Of a DNA stretch of 64,000 nt, positions 12,135 through 23,271 are shown one piece after another. The notes under the pieces were generated by a model that saw only the letters and a program-made list of their open reading frames with translations, ran no database searches and was not told where the DNA came from. Positions within the stretch are counted from its first letter, which is position 1. Each line of letters begins with the position of its first letter. Both the position numbers and the translations under genes were made by a program. The DNA lies in NCBI GenBank assembly GCA_963682025.1, contig OY821518.1:34849059-34913058 (forward strand), read 5' to 3'. This DNA comes from Cordilura impudica. Its lineage: Eukaryota; Arthropoda; Insecta; Diptera; Scathophagidae.

Positions 12135-12821
12135 TTATACCCTATACCACTATGTGGTTTGTAATTGTAATGTGTGTAACTACCAAAAATATTTGACCTA
12201 GACCCATTTATTATTACACCGATCGAATCAGAATCGCTTTCTGGGTCGATTTAGCGATGTCCGTCCGTCCGCCTGTGTCCATGTAAACCTTGTAATCAAA
12301 CTGCAGGTCGCATATATAAATAAATTTAGATGAAATGTAGTATATAAGCTTTTATAGGCCATAGGATGAACGCTATGGAAATTGGTGAGAATCGGTTCAT
12401 GTTCAGACCTAGCCCCCATACAAATGACCCCTATGAAATCGACATAAATTGCCATAAGATCCAAATTGTCGTATAGATCTTACTCAAATTGGGTTTGTAT
12501 GCATTTATTACATCCATTAATGAGTAGTCCAAAAAAGATCACCTTGGGACAACTCTTAGTCAAAGGCCCCATGTAGAGCTGCTTCCCGATCTTCACTTAA
12601 ATCTATCAAAAAACTAAAATATTGCACTGATTCTTCTCAAATTTTGTTTGTATATATTTTTACAAAACACAAGAGACTTTACCTAACATATTCAGGATTG
12701 GTCCACTTTTGGGCCTAGTCTTATTTTCTATGTCCAGTTAGTTGGGCCTATGAGATAGGGTCTCTAAACGCATGGTATAGGGTATCGTATAGTCGGTCTA
12801 GACAGCCTATAATTTTCTTAC
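12135..12821 (+). mobile_element. GTCY element, copy H3 (internally deleted)
   Basis: Direct-repeat neighbour of copy H2, with only about 16 bp between them. It has the same start (TTATACCCTATACCACTATG) and end (GTATAGTCGG, TTTTCTTACTTTT). Around 12718-12723 the text jumps from GGGCCTAGTC to the near-terminal TTATTTTCTATGTCCAG, deleting about 100 bp present in H2. The minus-strand ORF at 12228-12464 is a spurious frame that recurs in the same part of the other copies. Confidence 0.75.
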
Positions 12822-14922
12822 TTTTTATTGTTTCGATTGTTGTTCCTAGCTATTCCTGAAAATGCCATCAGTGGAAAGTAAAATATTTCATAAAAAAATT
12901 ATTGACTTTAAGCTGACTTTATTCGACAATTTCTTTATTGATTACTACTTTTGTTTTTTTTTTTTTGTATTAATTTGAAATTAAGTCTGACAATTTTCGA
13001 ATTGCCTAACAGTTCCAGTTTTAGAATTAGGTGCATGTACTCACAATATATTATGCAATATGACCAAGAAATTGGTACTACGTCACACATTCTACTAAAA
13101 AGCTTTTGTGGCAGAGTTGTAAAGATGTTGGTTACATTTAAGTGCTTGATCAAGAATTATCGCTAAATATCTAGTAGTCTGTAACATCATATTGGATACA
13201 AATTAGTCTTCAGATATTCCATTAAATATGGCTTAAGTCAATTGAGACATGTTTTGCTAAAAAATTTGATTGTATATGTTTGAGGAAGATATAGAGATCC
13301 TTTCCAAAAATGAACATTATCGGTTTATTTTTGGTCTTACAATTAGTCTAAATGTAACAATCACAATCCGGTATCATATTGAATAAAATTTCAGGTAAAA
13401 AAGCCATGACAGTCGCACTTAAATTTTTCTTTTCTAAATCCATTGCTGATCATATCTAATTCCTTTTTTAGTAGATACGTTTTGGTTCTGGCATTTTCTT
13501 ATATAAAATATATTTCAAGAACAAAACTTTGAAATTTATTATGAGAATAGTTGGAAAACTTAACGATACACCTGATATATGCTTTTTTATATTTTGTTAA
13601 TGTTTGCGTTATACAAGAGCACATTGCCATTGTATGACCCTAACTAATGCTAAAGCACTTTATGTTACGAAATCTAGACTTTTTGTCATGTTTTTGTAGG
13701 TAACTATGGCAAGAGGGGGTATTCCCGGAGTGAGAGTAATGTACGCTTCATTGTGTTTTTGTCACAGAAAATGTAGTTTGTTTATCTTATTGTTGTTATT
13801 GTAGCTATTTTCCAAGAATAAGCACTGAAAGATTCACTTAAATTCATGTAGTTTTATTTAGTTTGTTAGTGTGTACGTGTATATGTGTGTCAGTGTGTGT
13901 GTGTGCGTTTATATTTGTTTTTTGTATTTTCAGCAACCCGTGTGACCCTTATGTAATTTATGCACGTGAGCTAGATTTCTTTATCATAGCTGTTGTTGTT
14001 GCTGCTATTTATTCAATGCTAAACCACCTGGTGACTGCGGCTCTGTATGTGTCTGTGCTAATGGAACGAACACTCTCTTGTTAACCAATTTCAAATATCC
14101 ATTCATACATATTTTTCCACTTCCACTGATTGTGAGCGGCGACTAAAATGAAGCTCTGGCTGTTTTTGTTTGTATTCTTTTCTGTTTTTTTTTCGTTTGC
14201 TACAAAATTCAAAATCATCATTAGCATTTTGTTTGTTTAGTTTCAACAACGAAAAATATCCAAGCATGACACCAGGTGAGTATAAACGATAGTGTACACT
14301 TGTGTACAGTTGTTGGTTGAAGGTTTTGTGTACGTTTTTATTTTGGTAAATATGTAAAATAGTTAATTTTGATGGTCCATATTTTATTCTGCTAACATCG
14401 TTTTAGTAGCAGTTATGTTGGTTTATCCATGATGCTGCTGTTATTAATTTACTAATGATATTTACTGTGATTGTTACTTTGGCCTATATGAAATATGAAA
14501 ATTAAGAGCTGAAAATTGTGTAATGTAAAGATGGTATGTAATCGAAATGCTACAACTTAACTGATAATTATAGTATATAGAAATATTTTTGAACTCGGCC
14601 AGTTTGCCAGTAATAAACATCTGGCAAAACTCATTATATTATCCATACAATATTGCGGTGCAATAGCTAATTTTACCATTTTTGGGTTATAGGTATAGAG
14701 ATTTTGGAAATATGCACTTATATAAAATTAAAATGTTGCGTTAAGTTATTCGCAAAACAGGTTTTACGACGCATTGTGGCTGAAAATTTTAATTCATTGG
14801 CCAAAACTTAAATTTTTTGTCACCGATTTTTAAAATTTTTGCGACAATTTGTAGCTAATTTGTCCAAATTAGGTTAAACTGCTAATTGTGGGCGTGGCAT
14901 GCTGTCAAACTCAACTGTTTTC
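12822..14922. other. AT-rich spacer, no gene recognised
   Basis: Contains a (TG)n-rich tract at about 13862-13912 and poly-T runs. The ORF at 13863-14084 starts as a translation of the TG tract and has no recognisable domain. Nothing here matches the repeats elsewhere in the window. Confidence 0.45.
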
Positions 14923-15023
14923 TAAAGGGTCCGCCAAATAACTTTTTTTTGAAAATGCTATAAAAAAAAGTACTTAATATTATCTCAAATTTCTTTTTTT
15001 ATTTGAAAGTACAATCCTTCCGG

Positions 15024-15672
15024 TTAATAACGGAAAATAATTTCATTCAAATGGCTGCTTCGGCTGGCCATGCAGTAGCCTACACGATCGGTCCAATTTT
15101 TAAGCACATTATCGATTGTGTGCAGCTGTATTTCACCGATGGCTTCACGAATATTTTCCTTTAAAGCGTCAATTGTCTCTGGCTTGTTGGCGTAACACTC
15201 ATCTTTGAGGGCACCCCACAAATAATAGTCCAACGGTGTCAAATCGCAGCTCCGAGGTGGCCAAACGACATCAGCTCTGCGGCTGATAATGCGATCTCCA
15301 AAAACAGGGCGCAAAACATCGAGTGTAGCTTCGGCTGTGTGGCACGTAGCGCCGTCCTGTTGAAACCAAATGTTGCCAATATCCTCCTCTTCAATTTTTG
15401 TGAACAAAAATTCGTTCAACATGGCCCGATAACGATCGCCATTGACTGTAACGGCCACTCCTTGCTCATTTTCGAAGAAAAATGCCCCAAATATGCCTCT
15501 GGACCAAAATCCGCACCAAACAGTGACTCGTTTTGGGTGTATCGGCTTTTCAATGTATGTGTGCGACCCACTTAGCGAAGCGAAAACGCATTGGATGGTC
15601 AGTTGGCTTCAACTCCTGAACCAATTGGACTTTGTATGGCGTCATACCAAGGTCTTTAGCCAAAATTCGTCT
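15024..15672 (-). pseudogene. Mariner transposase, C-terminal half
   Basis: The intact frame 15024-15458 encodes the DDE-domain part. It includes WFQQDGATCHTA (second catalytic Asp region), then WPPRSCDLTPLDYYLWG with the third acidic residue in the mariner DD34D arrangement. Upstream, through 15672, the frame continues as LRRILAKDLGMTPYKVQLVQ...HPMRFRFAKW, then jumps directly to HTYIEKP...HPKRVTVWCGFW. By comparison with the family, about 40 residues are missing at that jump, including the part with the first catalytic Asp. The product would be inactive even without the insertion. The N-terminal half lies at 18723-19080. Confidence 0.88.
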
Positions 15673-15677
15673 CAATG

Positions 15678-15713
15678 CACACTAAGTCAAATGGACACAT
15701 TTTTTGTGCGAAA
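15678..15713 (+). repeat. Left terminal inverted repeat of RAG1-like transposon
   Basis: Thirty-six bases beginning CACACTAAGTC and ending TTTGTGCGAAA. They pair with 18682-18717 with two mismatches. Confidence 0.88.
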
Positions 15714-16014
15714 TTAGTAGCATCTAAAATATGGTATTATTTCAAACTAAAACAATGACAAATGTTAAGCAAAGCAGACTTTTCCGCTTATTATCTAAAA
15801 TATTCGAAGTAATAAATATATGTGTTCGGTTGTTAATAACTTGTGTTGATTCTTGACCACAACCTTATTTTAAAATACCATAAACCCTCTCCACCCTCCC
15901 CTTAAAATCAGCTAGATTAATGATCAGAATCAAGAGTAAGAAATGAGAAAAGCTTTGTAATATTTAAAAAACAAAACAAAAATATTTTCCGTGTTTTTAT
16001 TAGAAAAATGTATT

Positions 16015-18148
16015 TTAGTCCTCTTCTAAATTACCATTTATATGTAATTCATTTTGTAAACATAAATTATTTAAATTATCAAGGGAAGAAATTGAAAATA
16101 TTTCCTTTTCGTCGACTGCGTCATCTTCATTAATTTTATCACGTGCATCATTTTCAATCCTTTCTTGCGTTGAATCAAACGAACTTATCATTTCGACAAC
16201 TTCAGGTGGCAGTTGTAAAGACTTTTGTTGTTGAATCCGCCTGCCTAAATATTTTGTAGAAATCAACGGATCTGATGTATCAGCTGCTCCGTTAAAAATA
16301 TCTCGAAGATTATTAATGCGATTATTCGTACGTGCATGGTAATCTGTAATCTGTCTGATTTATAAATTTTATGTCTCGATTCGGCAGCAGTTTCTCCAAA
16401 GAAACCTAATGGTAGAACAGTATTATCAATGATCTCCTTCGAATGTATGAGAACCTTAAGTAAGGTGGACGTCGTAAGCAACCAAGGATACAACTTATGA
16501 ATAAATTCAGCTGTGGCAAAGCAAAACGTCTGAAATTGTTCAGATTTTAATGGAAACTCAATCGATAAACAAATCAATATAGTTTTAAGTCGAAAAACTA
16601 GGTGTTGGTTGACGCCAGTAATACCAGAGAAGATTTGGTGGTTTGTGAAAGCTCGATGCGCAGTGTTGCCATCATTTGTGTTACCGAGGCCACCAACTTT
16701 TGGCATATCTACCCGAAGACCTAGCTCCTTCCAGAAAGCGCTTTCAATATTTTCCTTACTTTTCGCAACTGCTCGTTTGTCTTCATCTGCTCTGATCTGC
16801 CATTTTTGTATGTTTAATTTGTAGCCCAAATGCAAAATATACTCAACAAATCGGATCCAGCAATGAAGAGGACTAATTCCGTATTTAAAATTTGACTCTT
16901 TTCCTCGAAATTTTTCGCAAGTATCGTCGGTTAAATTCTGGAAGTCTTTTGGTGTAGCGCCACAAATAGGACAAGCTTGATTTGACAAAGTCCCTGTTAA
17001 AATATTGAGCACTTTTCCATCAATAAGCGTAAAACACAAATTAAATGAAATTTCGACTGTTTAATTTTCATCAATTGTTATAACCATGTTTTCTAGACCA
17101 TCAGTTTCATTTTTTAAGTCCGAATGCTCTTTTAAAACAGTGTCTTTTGTTTCCTTGGTGTATTCTAAATAGATGGGACGAACGCGGTGCACGATTGTTC
17201 CAAATAGGCATTCCATATGGCAACACAAATCTTAACGGAATAATTGCTGTTGCAAAAAGCGTTGCATCAGAACATTTCGATGTGCTTGGCTCATTGAAAG
17301 CTTGTTTAAATTGTGCACGACCAGCGCTGCTATCGAATCCGTAACTTAATATTAGCTCAGACTTCACATAATTGGTTTTTATTTTTCCATAACACCTTCG
17401 ATAACCTCTCTTTGCATTTGAACTATTCTTTTCGCAGTACGGGTTATAACCGATTTCAGCGGAGCATTTGCGATGGTTTCGCTTACCTCTATACCATCTG
17501 GTCGGCATTTTAGTTTAGCGTCTGCAATTTGGCTATAATGTCGCAGTTTCTTAATTTACTCTCGCGACGTATTGCATTGTACTGCTCCTTTGTAACATTA
17601 TTTTCCAAAAAAGGCTAATGCCTCATCTGCATAAAATGAAATTGATTTGGCATTGCTTTCAGCGCATAGCTTTCTTATTTTTGAAGGCCATGTTGGGCTT
17701 ACTAAACTTAATTTTAGAACTGCAGCCATATTCACGTCTCCTTGCTTCCGAGCCGATGTTGCTGCTGCACGTACTAGTAAGTTTGTTGCGTTATTTACTG
17801 ATTTTGAAAGCTCGGCTGCTTCTTTCCTTTTTCCAAACTCACTCTTGTTCCAAAATTGAGATTTTGGGCGGCCAACAGTCGAAGACTTGGATTTTGCAGG
17901 TGACATTTTATTTCATCAGTAAGCCAAACGCTGTTATCAAATCTAAATTTGTCTGCGTTCTTCCCAAATTTTCTCCCATATTTTTCGTATTTAGTTGTTA
18001 AGGATTTGCAGAAAAGACGAGTTTTTTCTTCCAACAATTTCATTGATCCTTCGGAAATATCATCAGCACCAATTTTTTCTGCAACATAGATGACAACCGA
18101 AGCCAGCTTTTCTTTTTGCGAACACTCATGCAGCCATACTTCAAACAA
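16015..18148 (-). pseudogene. RAG1/Transib/Chapaev-like transposase (decayed)
   Basis: Minus-strand frames in order: 18148-17795, 17906-17598, 17508-17107, 17039-16263 and 16266-16015, joined by frameshifts and stops. Features that suggest a DDE transposase of this group: an Asp motif YGFDSSAGRAQFKQAF (Asp codon 17332-17334); a second Asp in CFTLIDGKVLNILTG (codon 17019-17021) followed at once by a zinc-type ACPICGATP; a SPLHCWIRFVEYILHLGYKL segment; GNTNDGNTAHRAF; and a Glu-rich GETAAESRHK near 16375-16410 where the family usually has SEEAxEARNK. The order Asp, Asp plus CxxC, LHC, NxGNxA, Glu parallels RAG1 as I recall it. The 258-aa frame at 17039-16263 is the best preserved. Inside its own inverted repeats there is no other gene. 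Confidence 0.75.
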
Positions 18149-18681
18149 ATCGCCTTTTTTTTATAGCATAACCTACAAAAAACGATTTTGGTTGAAAAGC
18201 GCTAAAAGACGGAGTTTAAGGTAAACTAAAATCAACTAATTACATCTTAATTTATTCATTTCTTTTTACTTTTTGTTAGCCGAAAGTGGCCGAAATTTTT
18301 AAAGCTTACATGGAATCGTAATAAAAGATCAATCAAAAAATTTTTGAGGTTATGCAAAGAATTCTGATTTTTTTGTGAACAAATGATAAAAATTATCTTG
18401 TTTTTAACTGGAACAGTAGTACTTACATATATTCTTGTCTTCCATTGCGAATTTTCCGTTATTTATTTCCACTTTGTCAAAAACAAGCACTTAAAACGTA
18501 ACAAAAATTATAGGCTGCGCAAACAGTCTTTCAATAACTTGGTGAACGTGTGACTTTGATTGATAGCTGTCAGACGGAGTTTGACATTTTACAAAAACAA
18601 AGTAAAGTTTCTGTTATTATGTACTATTATCTGCATGGGGATTAGAATTACCAATGTAAAATCGATATTAAGAAATTCGAC

Positions 18682-18717
18682 TTTCGCACAGAAAATGTGT
18701 CCATTTGACCTAGTGTG
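18682..18717 (-). repeat. Right terminal inverted repeat of RAG1-like transposon
   Basis: Reverse complement of the left repeat apart from two substitutions, directly followed by the second CAATG of the target duplication. Confidence 0.88.
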
Positions 18718-18722
18718 CAATG

Positions 18723-19080
18723 ATGCCTCCGAAATGGTCAATTCTTGAGAATGACGGTGAATTGATGTTGATGGCACTTAACGCACACTTTCTGCCACAG
18801 CAGCAATATTCTCGGGTGTACGCACTGTTTTTGGCTTTTCACGCTTTGGTTTATCGATGAGGATGCCAGTTTCCTTCACTTTTTTCATAAGATAACGAAC
18901 ATACGGAGCTGACGGTGCTTCTCTTCTTCCAAAATACGTACGCAATTTTCGCACACATTCTGCAACCATGACTTTCAAAGTAATGTCGCAATATTTCCCA
19001 GCGTAGTTCAAGCTTATACACAACCATATTCGTTCAGCGGAAGGATAAAACTAATTATCTGTGAAATCAGACATGAGCTA
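18723..19080 (-). pseudogene. Mariner transposase, N-terminal half
   Basis: Minus-strand reading gives a start near 19072 (MSDFTDN), a stop, then the helix-turn-helix DNA-binding part: CISLNYAGKYCDITLKVMV, VRKLRTYFGRREAPSAPYVR, KPKREKPKTVRTPENIAA and SIHRHSQELTISEASL. The last codon (TTG, Leu) at the insertion edge joins in frame to LRRILAKDLG on the other side of the insert once one copy of the 5-bp duplication is removed. The in-frame stop after MSDFTDN shows independent decay. Confidence 0.85.
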
Positions 19081-19284
19081 TGTGTCACCATTCACGAAAT
19101 AAGCACTAGTTGAAAAAAAAGAAAACGTTAGATGGCGGACCCTGTAATTTTTTGTTTTTTTTATCAAAAATAAGTTATCATCGCTAATGACATGTGGTCC
19201 TTTTTAGAAGGTTGGTAGGATAGTGGTCTTTAGTTGTTGTAAGAGGTAACAGCCCTACCGTTAAATATTAGGGGTGTTCTTAAA

Positions 19285-19661
19285 TCTATAATATTAATAG
19301 GCTAGGCGATTTCTTGTGACTAATGATTTGTTCCACCGTTTCATCCCGATTTTAACCAAACGTATATTGTTTGAAAGGTATTTTTTTTTAGCCTCATTGT
19401 AGGTTTACATATTTTTAAATTTTTTCCTTAATTTTGAGTAAATTGCATTTAAAGTTGCTACTAATACATACATAAAATTATACAATGCTATGTGTGTGTT
19501 TATTAAATTTGTTAATGTGTTTGTAATAAAAATGAGTTTGTTTTTTGTGTTGATTTGTGAATTGGCTATAATTGATTAGAATACTTTTAGGGTCTTTACT
19601 TAATGAAAAAATAAAAATTCCTAAAATTTGCACTCGAATTTCGAGGGGTGGAATCTGCTAG
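19285..19661 (+). mobile_element. Short non-autonomous Helitron, copy 2
   Basis: Starts TCTATAATATTAATAGGC after A and ends GGAATCTGCTAG before T. It has the CTCGAATTTCGAG hairpin about 11 nt before the CTAG end. These are the standard Helitron 5-prime TC, 3-prime hairpin and CTRR marks with A|T insertion. It is about 377 bp and non-coding. Confidence 0.88.
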
Positions 19662-19776
19662 TACAAATTAATATTTATCTTTTATATATGCTAACTAAAA
19701 AAAATACAGAAATAAAAATAAATAAATAAATGTACACTGTACACAGATTTCCTTTTTTAAACAGCCTTAACATATA

Positions 19777-20131
19777 TCAATAATATTATTAGGCTAGGCG
19801 ATTTCTTGTGACCGATGTTTTGTTCTACTGTTTTATCCCGATTTTGACCAAACGTATATTATTTGAAAGGTATTTCTATTTAGCCGTTTTGCAGATTTAC
19901 AGACTTTTAAATTTTTTCCTTTATTTTGAGTAAATTGTATTTAAAATTGCTATTAACACATGCTATGTGTGTGTTTATTAAATTTGTTAATGTGTTTGTA
20001 ATAAAAATGAGTTTTTTGTGTTAATTTGTTAATTGGCTATAATTGATTAGCATACTTTTAGGGTCTTTACTTAATGAAAAATAAAAATTCCTAGAATTTG
20101 CGCTCGAATTTCGAGGGCTGGAATCTGCTAG
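19777..20131 (+). mobile_element. Short non-autonomous Helitron, copy 3
   Basis: Starts TCAATAATATTATTAGGC after A and ends GGAATCTGCTAG before T, with the same CTCGAATTTCGAG hairpin. It lies in direct orientation about 115 bp after copy 2 and lacks a short segment (TACATACATAAAATTATACA region) found in that copy. Confidence 0.88.
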
Positions 20132-20455
20132 TGTTTATTTAATTTCTATATTTTTATCAAAATTCAATTTTAGTGGAATAGAATTTCTAGGGAACAAAAG
20201 GGAACAAGAAACGTATATCACTCGGAAAAAGGTGAAAGTGTCCTCTTTAACCCTATATATACTTTTGCACCCGCGATTACCCGCGGATAGAACACATTTT
20301 TGATTTTAGTGAAATTACTCAAAAAATTTTATAATACGGCAATTTAAGCAAACCTATAAGTTTGCAATCGTATGTTAAATTTGTGCTTGCTACAATCAAT
20401 AAAACGAACTGAGTTAAAGAAATATGGAAACACAAAATCAATTCTCTTTTGTAAA
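20132..20455. other. Spacer between Helitron and inverted-repeat locus
   Basis: AT-rich with one GC-richer patch (CACCCGCGATTACCCGCGGA near 20270-20287). No partner in the right flank of the inverted repeat was seen, so it probably lies outside that structure. Confidence 0.4.
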
Positions 20456-23165
20456 TGGGGATTAGAGTGGTCCTACGTTATATGGACATTTTTCAGATTG
20501 CGATTTTGGGGAGAGGCGGGGTCCAGTTTGTTTTCTTTCTATATAAAACTAATAAATGTGATGTTTGGGGACAATCGGATAAAGAAAAGTTACGCCGGAA
20601 ATTTAAATCTTCAATTGTGTTTATATGGGGAAAATATGACTCTTTTTCAGATTTTACGAAAATTTCATTCTCCAGTTTATTTTTTTCTTTCAAAAACCAA
20701 TATAACTTCGAAATCGAAGAAAAACTCGCCAAGAACTAACAAATGCCCCAGACCACTTTTGTGCAAAAAAAAAAAAAAAAAAACTAGGTCATGAAATTTG
20801 ATGACATTGTTTTCAACTTTGAGAAATTGATTAAAGCCAATACTTTTTTTTTGGTCTCTATACTTATATGTACTCAGATATGAAGTACTGTTTTATTACC
20901 ACGTTGTTAAGCTATTGCGCATTGCAACCGAAAATGGGAAATTCTTCTCATAAAGTTTTGAAAACTCCTTTTTCAAGTTTTAAGAAATTTTCTTAAACAA
21001 AATTTAAAAAAATAGATCTGGCACCTTAAGGTTTTGTTAAATGCATGTTAAAGATTAGCAATTTGAATTTTAATGCAAGTCCCTGTGCCAGAATTTTTTT
21101 GACAAGGATTATATTTTTGCGGATTTCGAGAAAAATTGGATTTTTGTGAAACATTCAGTATATGTAATCTTTTTAAATTATTAATATCAAAAATTTATCA
21201 GTTCTCTACTTTTAAATACTATATTTCATCTTAATAGCCCAAGGTTTTGGAAAAAAAATAATATGACCCCATTAAGCCTTTTAGAATTGGGGTCACATAT
21301 GAAACCAAGTTAATACCAGACAATTTATTAAAAAAATTCAAATATTTTGCTTATGCTGTCAAATTTTTAAAAGCGTTACTTAAAATATTGTAACCAAATT
21401 TGTGTTATCCGTTCCTAAAATTTGGAATTAATCGAACAACGTTAACTCATTATTTTCCGAGGCCAAACTTTAAATTTTGGCATATTTAAAAAAAAAGTAA
21501 ATACCTAAATATAATGCATTTTTCTAGTAAACTAGACGAAACACTTATTATTTGTTGGAAAATAAAAATCTGCTATATTTTGCGAAAACCTACTATTATG
21601 TCCGCCTAGAAAATTCATTAACCCAGAACATTTTATAAATATTGATTTAAACGATTTTGGGTCCCAGAAAACTACAAATTGCTTCAGCTGTTTTAGTATT
21701 TCTGCAGAATTTTTATTATTTCCTCCATCGACGTAGGAATTTAATGAAGCTTTTAAAAAGAGTTACAATTTATGCACGGAATTTTTTTAGTTAACGATAC
21801 TGCTGAAAGAGGCTTTAAATTCATAAAATATTTTCATAGTGTTAACAAATAATGAAAAAGAAAAGCAGTTTTTCCTTCAGCTAGTAGAATTATACAAAAA
21901 AACAACATCCTTTCTGTACAAAGTCAAGTTTAATTTAACAATGTTGAGTTATACATAGTTCAACAATATTCTTATTTTATTTGGAAACATGTAGATAGTT
22001 TTTAAAAATAATATAATTTTATAATAAAATTGGATAAAAGTTGGTTTAATTTATATTCGCGAGCAATAAGCAGAAAATTGCACCAAAAAAATATCACAAT
22101 GGATAGTTTTGACCCCATGAGCACTGAAGGGTTAAATAAATAAAAAATAACCGAATTATATTTCTTAAATTATAAATAGTAGTTTCATCGAGTTTAATAA
22201 AAAACTTAAAAACCAAAGCTGGACTTGGCAAATAATGGGTTAACGTTGTTCGATTTATTCCAAATTTTAGGAACGGATAATATACATATTTGGTTATAAT
22301 ATTCTAAGTAAGACTTTTAAATTTAAACATCGTAAGCAAAATATTTGAATTTTTTGAATAAATTGTCTTGTATTAATATGGGTCATATGTGACCCCAATT
22401 CCAAAAGGATTAATGGGGTCATACTATTTTTTCCAAAACCTTTAGCTTTTAAGATAAAACATAGTATTTAAAAGTAGAGAACTGATAAATTTTTGATACA
22501 TAAAGATTACGTATTCTGAATATTTCACAAAAATTCCATTTTTCTCGAAATCCGCAGAAATAAAATCGTTGTCAGAAAAATTCTGGTTAGGGATTTATAT
22601 TAAAATTCACACTGTTAATCTATAACATGTATTTAACAAGACCTTAAAGAGCTAAATCAATTTTTTCAAATTTTGTTTAAGAAAATTTTTCAAAACTTGA
22701 AAAAGGAGTTTTCAAAATTTTATAAAAAAAATTTCCCACAACGTGGTAATAAAAGCAATACTTCATATGTGAGTACTTATAATTATAGAGACCAAAAAAT
22801 AAAATTGGCTTTAATCAATTTCTCAAAGTTGAAAAAATTCCATCAAATGTCCTGACCTAGTTTTTTTGGCACAAAAGTGGTCTGGGGCATTTGCTATTTC
22901 TTGGCCAGTTTTTATTAGATTTTGAAGTTTTATAGGTTTTTTGAAAAGATAATTTAATACTTACCTCGAGTCGTGCAACAACTTGTCGGAACAAGTAAAC
23001 TATAGAACGAAATTTTCTTAAAATCTGAAAAAAGTCAATTGAAATTTTCAATCGATTTCCGGCGTGACTATTCTTTATCCGATTGTTTTATATAGAAAGG
23101 AAACAAACTGGACCCCGCCTCTCCCCATAATTGAGTTTTAATTTTTAAGGACCACTCTAATGTGG
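20456..23165. repeat. Long inverted repeat (~1.1-kb arms, ~0.6-kb spacer)
   Basis: The left arm runs from TTAGAGTGGTCCT near 20462 to about 21560, and the right arm from about 22175 to AGGACCACTCTAA near 23163. Matching blocks, in opposite order, include GGGGAGAGGCGGGGTCCAG, CCCCAGACCACTTTTGTGC, TTGAGAAATTGATTAAAGCC, TTTGGTCTCTATA, TTTATCAGTTCTCTACTTTT, GACCCCATTAA and AACGTTGTTCGATT. The arms differ by scattered substitutions and small indels. Frames at 20372-20794 and 22857-23051 are the same sequence read in each arm and show no known domain. It could be a fold-back transposon or two oppositely inserted copies of one element. Confidence 0.8.
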
Positions 23166-23271
23166 ATGTAATTGTTCCTCGGGACAAAAACAATACAAGC
23201 AAGTAGTATGTGAAAACATTTCGGACCCAGATATGTTCACTTAACACTTAACGAATAAATATAATTTCTGT

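Larger units (their letters stand above)
15678..18717 (-). mobile_element. RAG1/Transib/Chapaev-like DNA transposon inside mariner
   Basis: A 3,040-bp insert in the mariner transposase gene. Its ends are inverted repeats of about 36 bp that differ at two places: the left begins CACACTAAGTCAAATGGACA and the right, read inward, CACACTAGGTCAAATGGACA. It is flanked by CAATG at 15673-15677 and 18718-18722, a 5-bp target duplication that closes the mariner reading frame exactly when one copy is removed. A 5-bp duplication is typical of Transib and RAG-type transposition. The terminal heptamer CACACTA shares CAC but does not match the Transib/RSS consensus CACWRTG, so the exact superfamily is open. 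Confidence 0.85.
14925..19144 (-). mobile_element. Mariner transposon, split by a second transposon
   Basis: The left end AAGGGTCCGCCAAATAACTT follows TA (14923-14924); the right end, read inward on the minus strand, is CAGGGTCCGCCATCTAACGT, next to TA (19145-19146). TA target duplication and matching inverted ends are the mariner hallmarks. Removing the 3,040-bp insert at 15678-18717 and its duplicated CAATG leaves about 1.17 kb, close to the usual mariner length. The transposase runs on the minus strand in two halves. Confidence 0.9.

Noticed and set aside
15678..18717. Classification of the insert in mariner as a CACTA (EnSpm) element because its ends contain CACTA
   Set aside because: With the frame of mariner as guide, the element starts CACACTA and makes a 5-bp duplication, whereas CACTA elements make 2-3 bp duplications. 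The transposase motifs are also of the RAG1/Transib/Chapaev kind.
20372..20794. 140-aa ORF in the left arm of the long inverted repeat
   Set aside because: The matching position in the right arm is frameshifted, composition is Phe/Ser/Lys-rich, and no domain is seen.
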